Under the pieces are notes generated by a model that was not told where the DNA came from, made no database searches, and worked only from the letters and a program-made list of their open reading frames with translations. A stretch of 64,000 nucleotides of DNA from Globisporangium splendens (lineage: Eukaryota > Oomycota > Peronosporomycetes > Pythiales > Pythiaceae): NCBI GenBank assembly GCA_006386115.1, contig VFIW01000105.1, positions 62,001 to 126,000 on the forward strand. The letters run 5' to 3'. Positions 8,723-18,745 of this stretch are shown in pieces. Both the position numbers and the translations under genes were made by a program. Within the stretch, counting starts at the first letter, position 1, and every line of letters begins with the position of its first letter.

Positions 8723-10378
8723 ATGGCGACGAACAAATCGGTGCGCGAAAAGATCGCCCGAAGCGCGAGCGGTCCTGCAGAAGGACTCGTTCAAAGACTG
8801 CAGAAGCTCGACGCTGAGAAGCGCGAGGCGGCAAGCGCAAAACAACGCGCTGCCGCTGCGGTCACGTCTGCCACGGAAGACGTGAGCATGAGCGACGACG
8901 AGTCGACTCAATCGAAGACTGCTCCTGACGGTGTCAGTGAGCTGCAGTTTGGCGATCTCCCTGTCATCAAGCCGATGAGCAGGGCAAGCGACGCCGATGA
9001 CGACACGGCAGTCGACTACCAAGAGTACTCACCCGAGGAAGGGGAGGAAGAGGAAGGCATCACCGTGAGGCGCGACTCCATCGACGAGTGGGTCGAGTAT
9101 GAGGAGCTGCGTTACGGGAGCGGTAGCCCCGAACTGCACGAGTTGGAGCGAAATCTCTCGGCAGACGTCTCGATTTATCGGACGGAGGAAGAGAATGACG
9201 TCGCAAAGACTGTCAATGAAAGGGAGAAGGAGGAGGTCATCATTACTAACAATGAGACCGGACTGGAACCACCACCAAAAGGTTCCGTCCATTTTTCGCT
9301 TCCCATTATGCCGCCGCCAAAGGAATGGCCGACAGCGAAAACCCCGGCAAATTTACTTGCACGGGCGCGGGTTCCACTCGAGAGGTATGACTCCGAGTTC
9401 GCACGATGGCGCGAAGCCGATCTGCGAGGACGTGATGGGGCACTGCGCGTGCACCCGATCCCGGTTATTCTTTACGAAGGTGAGACCGAGGATCAATATG
9501 AAACCGCGTTCTTGGCATCAAGAACCGGTGTGAAACGCTTTGGGGCTGCGCGTACATTGGCCACCGATCCTGGGGCACAACGTAGCCAGCGCATGCAATT
9601 CGCTGTGCAGCGCGTACAAAAGTACCGCGAAGCGACAAAGAGTGATGACCGTGCTCGCACGAGTCTCGGTATTAACAAGCGACAGATGGACGAGTCTCAC
9701 TCGCCATCAACGCACGCTCAAAAGCGGCGACCATGTTGGGAACGTCCTCGAGGAGGCGCTCTGCAGGCTCCCATGTGCTCTGCGACAAATCGTATCCACG
9801 CCACTTCACAAGGTAGTGGGTGTTCCCCTTGCGCCGCTGCACACGCAGCAGGCGCTCGACATGGTAGTGGCGCTGTCCCTGTTTATCAATCAGCGGGACC
9901 GGTGGCGCCCTACCGCGCTTCAGCATCGGTGGTTGTACCAGATGCGATGGTTCAGATGGTTCACGCGAACGCATCGTCTTTGGGGGCGCTACAGCAAGAC
10001 GTCCATGCCCTTCGCCAGCGATATCTGGACGAGACCTCGCTGTTAAAGCAGAGGGTGACGGCGCTTGAGACGGAGCTGAGGGAAGCTCGTCAGATGCTAG
10101 AGGAGTACCATGTCCGCGGGAAGAACTTCCACGCAAGGTACGCTCCGCGAGTGAAGACGCTTTGGGAGAGGCACAACGCGCTCGTGTCTCGATGGGCGGC
10201 GTCTGACCCCCCTGATGAGACCGACGTGCTCCCGCACTGGGGTAAGAATCCGCAGCAGCATCATGGTAGCGTTTCAGCAAACCCACGTAGAACACGGGGT
10301 GCGTTGCCATTCGCGTTGGGAGATCGAGCTTGTAATTCAAGTCTCCAATCTCCTCCACAACAGTGTACGGCCCGATGA
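8723..10378 (+). CDS. antisense ORF of element B (acidic protein with C-terminal coiled coil)
   Basis: Runs opposite to gag-pol. The first in-frame ATG is 8723 (MATNKSVREK); the frame is open from 8603, right behind the LTR. It encodes about 551 residues: an acidic middle (EYSPEEGEEEEG), a region with RWREADLRGRDGA, a basic patch, and a heptad-rich segment near residues 415-470 (ALRQRYLDETSLLKQRV). The first 950 nt lie outside pol; the last 707 nt overlap pol (stop at 9672) opposite the chromodomain and linker. No known domain is recognised. It is not a simple shadow, because most of it has no gene on the other strand. The role is unknown; structural or regulatory functions are conceivable. 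Confidence 0.65.
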   Translation: MATNKSVREKIARSASGPAEGLVQRLQKLDAEKREAASAKQRAAAAVTSATEDVSMSDDESTQSKTAPDGVSELQFGDLPVIKPMSRASDADDDTAVDYQEYSPEEGEEEEGITVRRDSIDEWVEYEELRYGSGSPELHELERNLSADVSIYRTEEENDVAKTVNEREKEEVIITNNETGLEPPPKGSVHFSLPIMPPPKEWPTAKTPANLLARARVPLERYDSEFARWREADLRGRDGALRVHPIPVILYEGETEDQYETAFLASRTGVKRFGAARTLATDPGAQRSQRMQFAVQRVQKYREATKSDDRARTSLGINKRQMDESHSPSTHAQKRRPCWERPRGGALQAPMCSATNRIHATSQGSGCSPCAAAHAAGARHGSGAVPVYQSAGPVAPYRASASVVVPDAMVQMVHANASSLGALQQDVHALRQRYLDETSLLKQRVTALETELREARQMLEEYHVRGKNFHARYAPRVKTLWERHNALVSRWAASDPPDETDVLPHWGKNPQQHHGSVSANPRRTRGALPFALGDRACNSSLQSPPQQCTAR

Positions 10379-12126
10379 ATCGTGGCAACAACTTACTCCC
10401 GCTGGGGAGCGTTGTGACTGCATCGTTTGGTAGGTTTTTAATGCTCAATAGCACTTTATCATCCACACAAAACGTTTGTTTGTTCTTTCTACCCGATTTA
10501 TCGGCGTAGAGCTTCTGCTTGTCTTGCGCAGCAGCTAGTTGGTCGCGCACGCGACGCAACAATGCTGCGCGCTCATCGACAAATTGCCGCGCTGCCGCGA
10601 CGGCTTTGTCTTGCTTTTTCGTTGCTCTCGCAGCGCGTGCTGCAGAGAGATCTATTTCTGCGCCGGTGGGTGACACCGCGCGTCCTTCCATTCGTGGCTG
10701 ACGCTCACACGAGCAGTCGCCTGATTCCATCTGAGACTGGCTATTTTTGGCACGAGTACCGTAACTCGGTACCGTGGGTGATCCATCTTTAGGGACACGA
10801 GTACCGTAACTCAGTACCGTGCCCGAGATGTCAATACTCTGCGTGCTGTCCGGTAAGACCGTGACAGATTCGGAACGCGATCGCACAGGCGGCGCATCGC
10901 GCGCGTCCACGTGAGCGGTCGACGCCACGTCCGGTGACGGAGATCGCGCACTCGCAGCGAGCGCAGCGAGTTGCCCTCCTACCGCAGAACGTTCGACGCC
11001 CTCGAACAGAGTGGCGGGTACGCGCGGGTGCCGCAGCGAGTTAAAATAGAACGGAGTCACGGCCGTAGAGGCGTGCTCGTTGCTATTTATAGCAAACTCG
11101 GCGTACGGCAGCCAGCGGCTCCAGTCGCGGGGATGATCGACAGCGATGCTGCGAAGAATATCCTCGACGACACGGTTCACGCGCTCGGTTTGCCCGTCTG
11201 TCTCGGGGTGATCGGCAGTGGACATCGCCAGATCTGTGCCGAGCAGGCGAAAGAGTTCGCGCCAAAAGGCAGCGGTGAAACGCGGGTCCCGGTCTGATAC
11301 AATAGACTCGGGCAAGCCGTGATAGCGGAACACGTGCTCTAAAAATAGGCACGCCGTCTCTTGGGCAGTGACATGCTTGCGCACAGGCGCAACATGCACC
11401 ATTTTGCTCAGTCGGTCGACGAACACGACGACGCCTGTGTTGCGCGCCTTGTCTTCCGGGAAACCGAAGACGAAATCCATGCTGACCGACTTCCAGCAAT
11501 CTTGCGGAATCGGCAGCGGATGCAGCGGCGCTTTGTTCTTGCCCGCAGGCTTCACACGCTGGCACTGTTCGCATGAACGTACATAATTGGCCACCCATTT
11601 GTATTGGTGTGGCCACCAAAACACATTGGACACTTGCAAGAAGGTCTTTTCACGCCCGAGATGCCCACTCGCTGGCGCATCGTGAAACTCATGAAGGATC
11701 GAAAGTTTCAGATCCTGGTCATGCGGTACATACACACGCGGGTAATCGAAGTTGGACAGTCGATGCCACAACAACCCGTCGTGGTAACTAAACCGAGCAA
11801 GCTTTGACTCGAGTTTGGCAGGCAATGACTCTTTCGACGAGCCGTCAAAGTGAGCAATCAACAAGCGACATTGATCGTCCTTTGGATAAAGCGACTGAAT
11901 ATTGTCCTTGAGCTTCTTTGCACCCGACTGATGCTCAGATGCATGAGATCAGGAGCGCGCTCCGAACACAGAGCGTCGGCGCTGTTGTCAACGCTCGACT
12001 CGTAATCTGGACGGCGCGAAAGCGCGTCCGCCAGAACATTTTCCTTTTCCGGCTTGTATTCGACCCGAAAGTTGAACTCGGAGAAGAATGCAAGCCATCG
12101 CGCCATTCGCTGCGACAAATGGGGAG

Positions 12127-12776
12127 TGTAAAAGGGCGCTGTTCCAAACAGTCCCCAAAACACAGCACATACGCTTGTGCCAGAGGAAGCGTCTCCCGAC
12201 TTGGAGGGAGGAAGGAAGACTTGAGGGCTTGGTGGTAAAATTGCAACTGAATTAAAATGCTTATGGTTCCTGTCGCTACTTGTAAATGAACCTCAAGGGA
12301 TCCCAGAGGTTTTATAACTAAAACCTAAACATACACAATAAAACCTATGAATCTGATATATAAAACCTTGGGTACACTGAGGTTGAACCCACGAGATCTT
12401 CTAGAAACTTGAACTTGAAGTCCCGTGGAAAATTCCCTGCAAAGTGATTGGCTACAGCCACTCACTTTAGGTGGCAGAGACACGTTGGTCTCATCACCAG
12501 TGCAGTTTCCCAAGTAGGAACCATCACTCAGTACTTGATTAGTACATGGATGCCATCACTCTGTACTGATTAGTACATGTGAACAACATTCTGCACTGAT
12601 CAGCACAGAGAGCGCTCGTGACGTCATGGGATGACGTCACATGTGCATGTGGGGACTGTCGTACCGTAATCCCTTTGTTATTTGTCTCTCCACAATGCGC
12701 ACTGAAGGTGGTGTGTGGCACACTAGATCTGAGAACAGATCCACCTTCATGTAATGGCTAAGTATAGCCCATTACA
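12127..12776 (-). repeat. solo LTR of family A inserted in RNase H of element B
   Basis: A 650-bp inverted copy of the LTR at 6149-6797. It is flanked by the 5-bp target duplication GGGAG (12122-12126 and 12777-12781). It splits the RNase H reading after the residues TAINSP; the protein resumes with HLSQRMARWL as in element C. A solo LTR forms by recombination between the two LTRs of an inserted element, so a full family-A element once sat here. Confidence 0.93.
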
Positions 12777-14689
12777 GGGAGAATTAATCGCGGTCCGCAA
12801 GGACGCGTGATCCGTGTACACAACAAACGGTGTCGCACCCAAAAGGTGGACCCTGAACTTCAAGAGAGCGTACTTGATCGCAAGCAGCTCCTTGTCGTGC
12901 ACAGGATAATTCTTTTCAGCTGCTTTAAGCAGTCTGCTTTGGTATGATACGACGCGCTCATGGCCGTCATCATCCTTCTGCATCAGCGCACAGCCGATTG
13001 CAAAATCGCTGGCATCGCACACGACACTGAAAGCTTTCGTGTGGTCCGGCAACGCCAGGACAGGAGCGCGAACAAGCGACTCCTTCACGTCAATGAATGC
13101 ATTCATGACATCGCTGGTCCAGTCCCATTCGACATCCTTTTTCAAGAGATGCGTGAGCGGACGGACTCTCGCCGCATAGTTGTGGCTGTACTTGTGCAAA
13201 TAGTTTGCCAAGCCAAGCCACTTGCGCAAATCCTTGACGTTCTTTGGGATCGGCCAGTCGGCGATCGCCTTGATCTTCTCTGGGTCCGCGCGGACTCCAG
13301 CTTTGCCAACATAGCAGCCCAGGATCGGAATCTCTGAGGCGCCAAAGATGCACTTCTTCAGGTTGCAATACAGACTGTTGTCTCGTAAGCACTGCAACAC
13401 TGAGCGCAAATGTCTCTTGTGCACGTCAACGGCACTGAGATCTCCTTCGGCACGACTGTGCACGAAGATGTCATCGAAATAGCTCGGTGCATACGCACGA
13501 TGAGGACGCAGAAGATGCGTTACCAGACGATTGAACGTCGCTGGTGCATTCTTCAGACCTTGCGGCATAACGAGCCACTCCCACAGCATTCCGCTGGGTG
13601 TGCTTACTGCCGTCAAGGGAACGTCACTCTCTCGCATGAGGATCTGATAGAACCCATCCATCAGATCCAATGCTGAGAACACAGTTGAGCCGCCCATGGA
13701 GTCGATCAAGACATCCTTTCTTGGGATCGGCGTTTGTGCCGGAATGGTGGCGGCGTTCAGCTTGTTGAAAGCGTGAACAATGCGCCAGCCACCAGTCGCT
13801 TTCCGCACACAAAACGTGGGTGAGCTATGTGGAGACTTGCTTTCTCTCACATGACCGGCGAGGGCTCGTTTCGCGAAGAACTCGTCGATAGCCTCAACCT
13901 GCTCGCGGGGCAGCGGCCATTGTCTGGTCACGCAATATTTGCTCCCGGGCTCGAGGTCAATCTCGTGCCGTACGCCACGGTCAACGGGCAGGGCACTTGG
14001 CACTTTGTCGGGAAACACATCTTTGAACTCCCACAACAAGTCAAAGTATGGACTGCCTTTCACGGCGTCCCAGTCCTGAGCAGCAAACCGCCTCTGTTTG
14101 TCTGACTCCAAAACACTCTCATCCGCAGTGGACGAGGTGCACAGTTCGCTACGCGTAAACGCGGTAGGAACGACGATCTCGCGGATCTGATCACGCTCTA
14201 GTCCGTAAGAAAGAGCTCGAAGCTCATTTCTTCGAGGGATACGATCGCCTCAACGGTACTCGGCAGCTCATGGAGCGCCGCAAATTCAGCGAAGAACACT
14301 TCGTCTGATGCGTTTGCTTCCGGACTGCGCTTCGCGCGTCTGAGTGCCACGTCAACGTGAGCGCGATCTATCGACGGATCCGAGATCCTGTCAAAGGCGC
14401 GCAGCGAAGCTGCAGCTGCGTCGAGAGATGGGGCAATCGTGTGCGAGGCGGCCGTTTCCTCAGCAACAGATGCCAATGCACTGTCTCTCTTGCGAGCTGA
14501 CAACTTGCGTCGCCCTCGTCGGTCGATGCGAACACGCGACCTCGGGTTCTGAGCTCCAGTACTGCACCGTCAGGGTGGTACGAGCTGGCTGACGCGTGTA
14601 CGCCTGTACTGTCGCTGTCACTTGCGGGGGCTGGCTCAGATGCTCTGGAGCCGCACACTTGCGCACCAGTGTCCACGTCTGGACTTTCT

Positions 14690-14860
14690 GGCGCTTCCGC
14701 ACAAACTGGGCTACCTGCCACAGTGTATCGCTTCGCTGGGCTACCTGCCTCAGCGCATCTTCTTGCTCGGCTCTCTGCCGCAGCGTGTGTGTTTGAAGCG
14801 GGGCTACCTGCCGCCGCGTGACTTCCAGCTGGGCTCCCTGCCGCAGCGTGTCCAGCGCTC
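14690..14860 (-). repeat. short tandem repeats coding Ala-Gly-Ser-Pro units
   Basis: Four to five imperfect units of about 30 nt, seen on the plus strand as GGGCTACCTGCCNC/GGGCTCCCTGCCGC motifs. They encode repeated (A)AGSPA in the protease-RT linker of element B and probably expanded by replication slippage. Confidence 0.6.
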
Positions 14861-15365
14861 ACATCCATAGCGTGGAAATATTCCCGCAATCTTCGCTCTT
14901 CATCAGAGGAAGGGGTGGAGCTCCCGATTGTGCGTGCTCGCCAATCGATCCAAGGCTGATGTTTCGCCAGCCAAGGCATTCCTAGGATGAGGTCGTACTT
15001 CGACCCCATCGCTAGTACTACGAATGTTTCTTTGCAGACAAAGTCGCAAAATCTGAAAGAGAGTTCAACTCGAACTCCTTCAGTGTGTACTGTCGACCCA
15101 TCGGCCAGACGTACGATCATCTTCTCGCGCTTGCCAGTGTGGACAAGTCGCTCATACGCTTGCAGACTCTGTTTCAGAGCTGACTTAGAGACGAAGTTCT
15201 GTGACGCACCGCAGTCAACAAGAACCGTCATTTTCTTCTTATAGCCCTTCACATCGGCGCTATATACCAACATCTCACTCGGAGCCTTGTTGCCAAGAGC
15301 TCCTGGGACTAAGCTTCCCATCTGCACGACTCTAGTAGTCGGCGACGCCGAAGCTATAGAGTCCG

Positions 15366-15408
15366 TCTCAGTAGAGCGTCCCGCTTCTACTGAGACGTTC
15401 CGTTTCCC
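15366..15408 (-). promoter_or_regulatory. -1 ribosomal frameshift signal between gag and pro-pol of element B
   Basis: On the minus strand the heptamer G-GGA-AAC (15408-15402) is in the gag frame, and the pro-pol frame is exactly -1. After a 6-nt spacer comes a perfect 10-bp stem, TCTCAGTAGA (15395-15386) with TCTACTGAGA (15375-15366), around a 10-nt loop. The gag stop TAG lies inside the first arm. GGGAAAC is a known slippery site in some retroviruses. The pol frame is open through the site. Confidence 0.8.
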
Positions 15409-16547
15409 TTTCTTGCCGCAGCGGATCTGCCACCTCGATGAGCGTGGTTACCGCGCGGCGGTTGGTAGTCTCTCGCCTGATTTCCAGTGCGAGGAGCGGA
15501 CTGCCTTGGAGCGGGACACTTCGACTGATAGTGTCCTCGCTTGCCACAATTGAAGCAGGTCACTTCGGCACTGCTAAGATCCATTGGCATCGGGCCATGG
15601 AAGCGCTGGCTGTTCGTGACTGCTCGGTGGCTGGTATGCGCACCATTGTGGCGGCCAGCGTTCCAATCAGGTCGACTGACTCTGAATGATTGCTGCTCAA
15701 CGAGCGCAATGCGGATCGCATCTTCCATCGTGGCCGGCAAGCGTCGGTACAGCTCCTGACGCGCTGGTCCACTGTTGAGGCCGTTGAGAAACGCAGGCAC
15801 TTTCACAGACTCAGGCAAAGGGCTGGTCGTGATCGCCGCGCATAGACTTCTCATCTCCTGGATGTATCGTTCCAGCGAGAGCTTCCCTTGTCTCAAGGAG
15901 AAGAAACGACCTTGCAACAGCACTTCGTTGTTCGGAGGCTGATACATGGCGGTGATTTTCGCACGGAAAATATCCCACGTGTCGAACGCACACTCATCGG
16001 CGAGCAACGTCGAGAATGCCCATTCCGACGCTCGACCGCGCAGGTTCGAGATGGCGAAAGACACCATCTGCTCGTTGCTGTCGATGAGCTGAGCCTTGGC
16101 GCAACGCTCCACGGCGAGTAGCCAGTGGATGAGCTTGTCGCCATCCGCACCATCGAATTTCGGAGCGTCAATCTTGACAGCTCTTGGGCGGGGAGTTTGG
16201 GACGTTTGTGTCTGAGGCGCAGCAGCCGCACTCGACAAAGACGTGGCTGCACCAGCAACCACAGATACCACTCGCTCGAGCGCTTCACGCGACTCGGCAG
16301 CTGAGCGCAGCATCTCTGCGGTCAAGCTTGCGGTGGCTTGCATTTGTGCTTGCGCACTTCGCTCTCCTTCGAGGCGCTGAGCGTTCGAGAAGTTCTCGAA
16401 CTGCTCGAGTCGAAAGATTTGCTGCTCCGGCGACGCCGAGAGCAACTCTAGCGCGACTTGATCGCCTAGAGCTTGTGCCATTCGGGTCAGCACACTCCGG
16501 TGTTCAGCCGAGAGGTGCGGGAACTGCGCAGGGTCAATTGACGCCAT
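15387..16547 (-). CDS. gag: Gag polyprotein of Gypsy element B
   Basis: Intact 386-residue frame from ATG 16547 (MASIDPAQFPHLS). It has a coiled, Ala/Glu-rich N-terminus (about residues 45-110), a retrotransposon gag/capsid core (FSLRQGKLSLERYIQEMRSL), the zinc knuckle CFNCGKRGHYQSKC (about 336-349) and a basic tail ending at the TAG inside the frameshift stem. It assembles particles and binds RNA in this family. It is clearly more diverged than the A and C Gags are from each other. Confidence 0.9.
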   Translation of the reverse strand: MASIDPAQFPHLSAEHRSVLTRMAQALGDQVALELLSASPEQQIFRLEQFENFSNAQRLEGERSAQAQMQATASLTAEMLRSAAESREALERVVSVVAGAATSLSSAAAAPQTQTSQTPRPRAVKIDAPKFDGADGDKLIHWLLAVERCAKAQLIDSNEQMVSFAISNLRGRASEWAFSTLLADECAFDTWDIFRAKITAMYQPPNNEVLLQGRFFSLRQGKLSLERYIQEMRSLCAAITTSPLPESVKVPAFLNGLNSGPARQELYRRLPATMEDAIRIALVEQQSFRVSRPDWNAGRHNGAHTSHRAVTNSQRFHGPMPMDLSSAEVTCFNCGKRGHYQSKCPAPRQSAPRTGNQARDYQPPRGNHAHRGGRSAAARKGNGTSQ

Positions 16548-16619
16548 GATGAATCCTTGAGGAAGCGATTCAGGCAGTCACCTCTGCCGGGTCGTAGATT
16601 GACTACTAGTGCTACCAGT

Positions 16620-17167
16620 TGTAACCGGACACTTCCGAGTTACGCAGCACGGTACGTGTGTGAGGAAGCGTGTGCACGACTTCTCTCAAGGACTCTGTTC
16701 CAAGAGCTGTTGCCTGCTTCCTGCAGCGCAACGATCGGTTACCTATAGATCTCTATAGAGTAACCGTCAATAACTAAAGGCTTAGTCAGAGGTAAAAATG
16801 GAACTGTTTATTTGTTGGGGGTTGCCCTCTGCAGGACACCCTGAGTTATCTTTAGTTCACTATCTAGCATAGTGAACTTCCGCTTATTTCAATGTGGACA
16901 TAAGTGAATGGCTCTGAATTGCCGTGTTATTCAATTGGTCTAAAAGCATATAGTTTTAGCCTATGAGAGTCGTGTCTGTGACCGACCTCTAATCAGAGTA
17001 GCTTGGCTACCTTTGTGGTTCGAGTAAGTGCGGCGAACCTAATGGATCATCTGCTTTGGTGTTTCTCGTAGCTAAGTACGGAAACTTTAGTTGCATGCGG
17101 ACTTAGTCCAATGCCAATAGATTGAGCTGAGTTGCTGCGGTGCAACTTAGCGTGTGACCCCGGTACA
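16620..17167 (-). repeat. 5' LTR of Gypsy element B (548 bp)
   Basis: Ends TGTAACCGG...CCGGTACA on the plus strand. It is followed on the minus strand by the PBS. The right neighbour is the Copia gag, interrupted straight after the codons for MAK. Confidence 0.92.
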
Positions 17168-18565
17168 CTTTCGCCATCACATTCGCATGCTTCGCAAAGC
17201 CACTCAAACTCCCTTCGCATTGCTCTTCTTTGCTGAAATCACGGTATGTAGAGAAGAGTCCTTCGAGCCCACAATGTGAGTGTTGCACCCAGTGTCAAGG
17301 TGCCATTCATGTGGCCGCTGTACATTATCATTTCTTGCCACATCAGCGCCTTCGGCTCTCCCTGCTCTCCCCTCAGTTTCGTCAACTACTTGAGATTTCA
17401 TTCGGTTAACATCGATGTTTTTTTCGATGTCGCATGCAAGTGCCGCCGTCTCTGCTTTCTCTTCATCAGGTTCCACTGGGTTAGCACTCACTTGTTCTAG
17501 GTGATCCTTAATTTGGCCGTTGTCACCCTTTTGAGTTTGAATTTGTAGCCTTTTCCGACTGCGTGTCGAGATACAAGCCCCGGCGCGTTTCTTCGCGGCT
17601 GTGCCTGCCGTCTTCATGTTGCCTTTGCGTTGTTGCATATTACCAGCAGATGCTATAGCTACGTTCGCAGGCAATGGGTTCGGACAAAATCGTGCGATAC
17701 GTCCCGGTTCTCCACACCGATGACACGTGCCATGCTTAGGACCTGAAAGTAGCGGCTTCTGTCGCTTCTGCTGTTTGGCGCTCTTCTTTGAGTTGCCATC
17801 GTCGCACTGATTCACAGAGCCCTTCTGCTGCCAAATGTCTTCCTCGAGCATTTCGGCCTCAGCTAGCAGAATCATATCACGCACGCCTTCGGGAGTATAG
17901 TTTTGCGCGCTCGCTCCAATTCGAATAGATCTCTTCAGTTCACGATACTCTCGAGTCTTTGGCATTGCCTTGAGCAGAGCGGCAGTCATGTCTTCGCTCT
18001 GTACATTGTGTTGTAAGAGCGCAAGATGATCACGGATGCGAAACACGGCGGTGATATGTGTCTCCATTTCGCCGTGCTTGCAAACGTAATTCTGAAGCTG
18101 CTGGACCAAGCGCCGGATCTCAAACGACTTGCGCAGAGGGTATGCATACCCCTCATACGTCTTCACCAAGTCTGCCTAGATGTCTGACCCACTCCTGTGG
18201 TTCAGAAATCTATCAGCGAGATTCATGTTTAGGGAGCTCATGATTAGACGGAAGATCTTCGCTTGCTGGCACTTGAATTTCGCCACACGTGCATCGTCCC
18301 ATGTTTGGTCCTCTTTCAGCGTTCCCGTTGCGATCTCCAAGAGCTCGTTCTCTCCGAAGGTCGCCTTCATCATTGCCTTGTAGTACTCCCAGTTCTTTCC
18401 ATCCCAGTTGATTGGGATGCCCTTCGTCGAGAGTTCGATCTTGGCGCTCAATGATGCCATGGTCCTCTGTATCTTGTCTTCTAGTGTGCAAGTCTTCGGC
18501 GGTGCCAGCTCACGCAGTTTGGGATCATAACCCTGTTGGAATTTGCACTCACCCTGTTGCTGCAC
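17168..18565 (-). pseudogene. Copia (Ty1) element gag-protease fragment
   Basis: Reads MASLSAKIELSTKG from ATG near 18460, through a UBN2-type gag core (LLKAMPKTREYRELK) to the zinc knuckle CHRCGEPGRIARFC and the Copia protease start HLDTGCNTHIVGS. It is inactivated by an in-frame TAG (near 18177) and a frame change near 17265, after which FSKEEQCEGSLSGFAKHANV continues. The 3' part is cut by the LTR of element B. Its own LTR and PBS were not recognised; the upstream boundary lies somewhere in 18566-18745. Confidence 0.82.
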
Positions 18566-18745
18566 TTAAAGACACGCAACTTGTTACAGAGACTTATTTT
18601 TGGAGACTGGCTCGCCACCTGTGTGGCGGGCCCCTACATATACATGCAAACCACTCCTTGACCTCTCTCACCATCAACTGTCGTATCACTCTCACCGAGA
18701 CCTTTCCCAGATACCGACCACTGCACCGGTATTCTGTCACGCAGG

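Larger units (their letters stand above)
9672..15408 (-). pseudogene. pol: Pro-Pol of element B, interrupted (protease, RT, RNase H, integrase, chromodomain)
   Basis: Entered by -1 frameshift at 15408-15402. Protease (near 15220) has LVDCGAS where DTGA/DSGA is usual, followed by ILGMPWL. A linker with AAGSPA-type repeats follows (near 14700-14850). RT (14111-about 13400) has YFDDIFVHS; RNase H is split by a solo LTR at 12776-12127. Integrase has a histidine/cysteine zinc region (CEQCQRVKP) and the DDE core (SMDFVFG, SDRDPRF, DGQTERVN); a chromodomain (YLVKWRGYD...TWEPAE) ends at 9672. The frame changes near 14500, 14200 and 11930 show indels. The low-complexity Pro/Ser/Ala linker before the chromodomain lies opposite the coiled coil of the antisense ORF. 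Confidence 0.88.
8010..17167 (-). mobile_element. Ty3/Gypsy chromovirus-type element B, full length but decayed
   Basis: Two direct 548-bp LTRs (8010-8557, 16620-17167) flank gag, protease, RT, RNase H, integrase and chromodomain on the minus strand, plus an opposite-strand ORF next to the 3' LTR. The PBS on the minus strand is CTGGTAGCACT (16618-16608). A purine-rich tract precedes the 3' LTR (8572-8558 minus). No target duplication is present: CACAG lies at 8005-8009 and CTTTC at 17168-17172, and the two flanks are different elements (Gypsy A and a Copia). A solo LTR and at least three frameshifts inactivate pol. Confidence 0.9.

Noticed and set aside
9672..10378. Dismissing the antisense ORFs as pure shadows of pol
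   Set aside because: About 950-1190 nt of the B and C antisense frames lie beyond the pol stop with no competing gene, and the arrangement recurs in three elements.
6149..12776. The two family-A LTRs read as one element's LTR pair
   Set aside because: They are in opposite orientation, and the second has its own 5-bp duplication inside element B.
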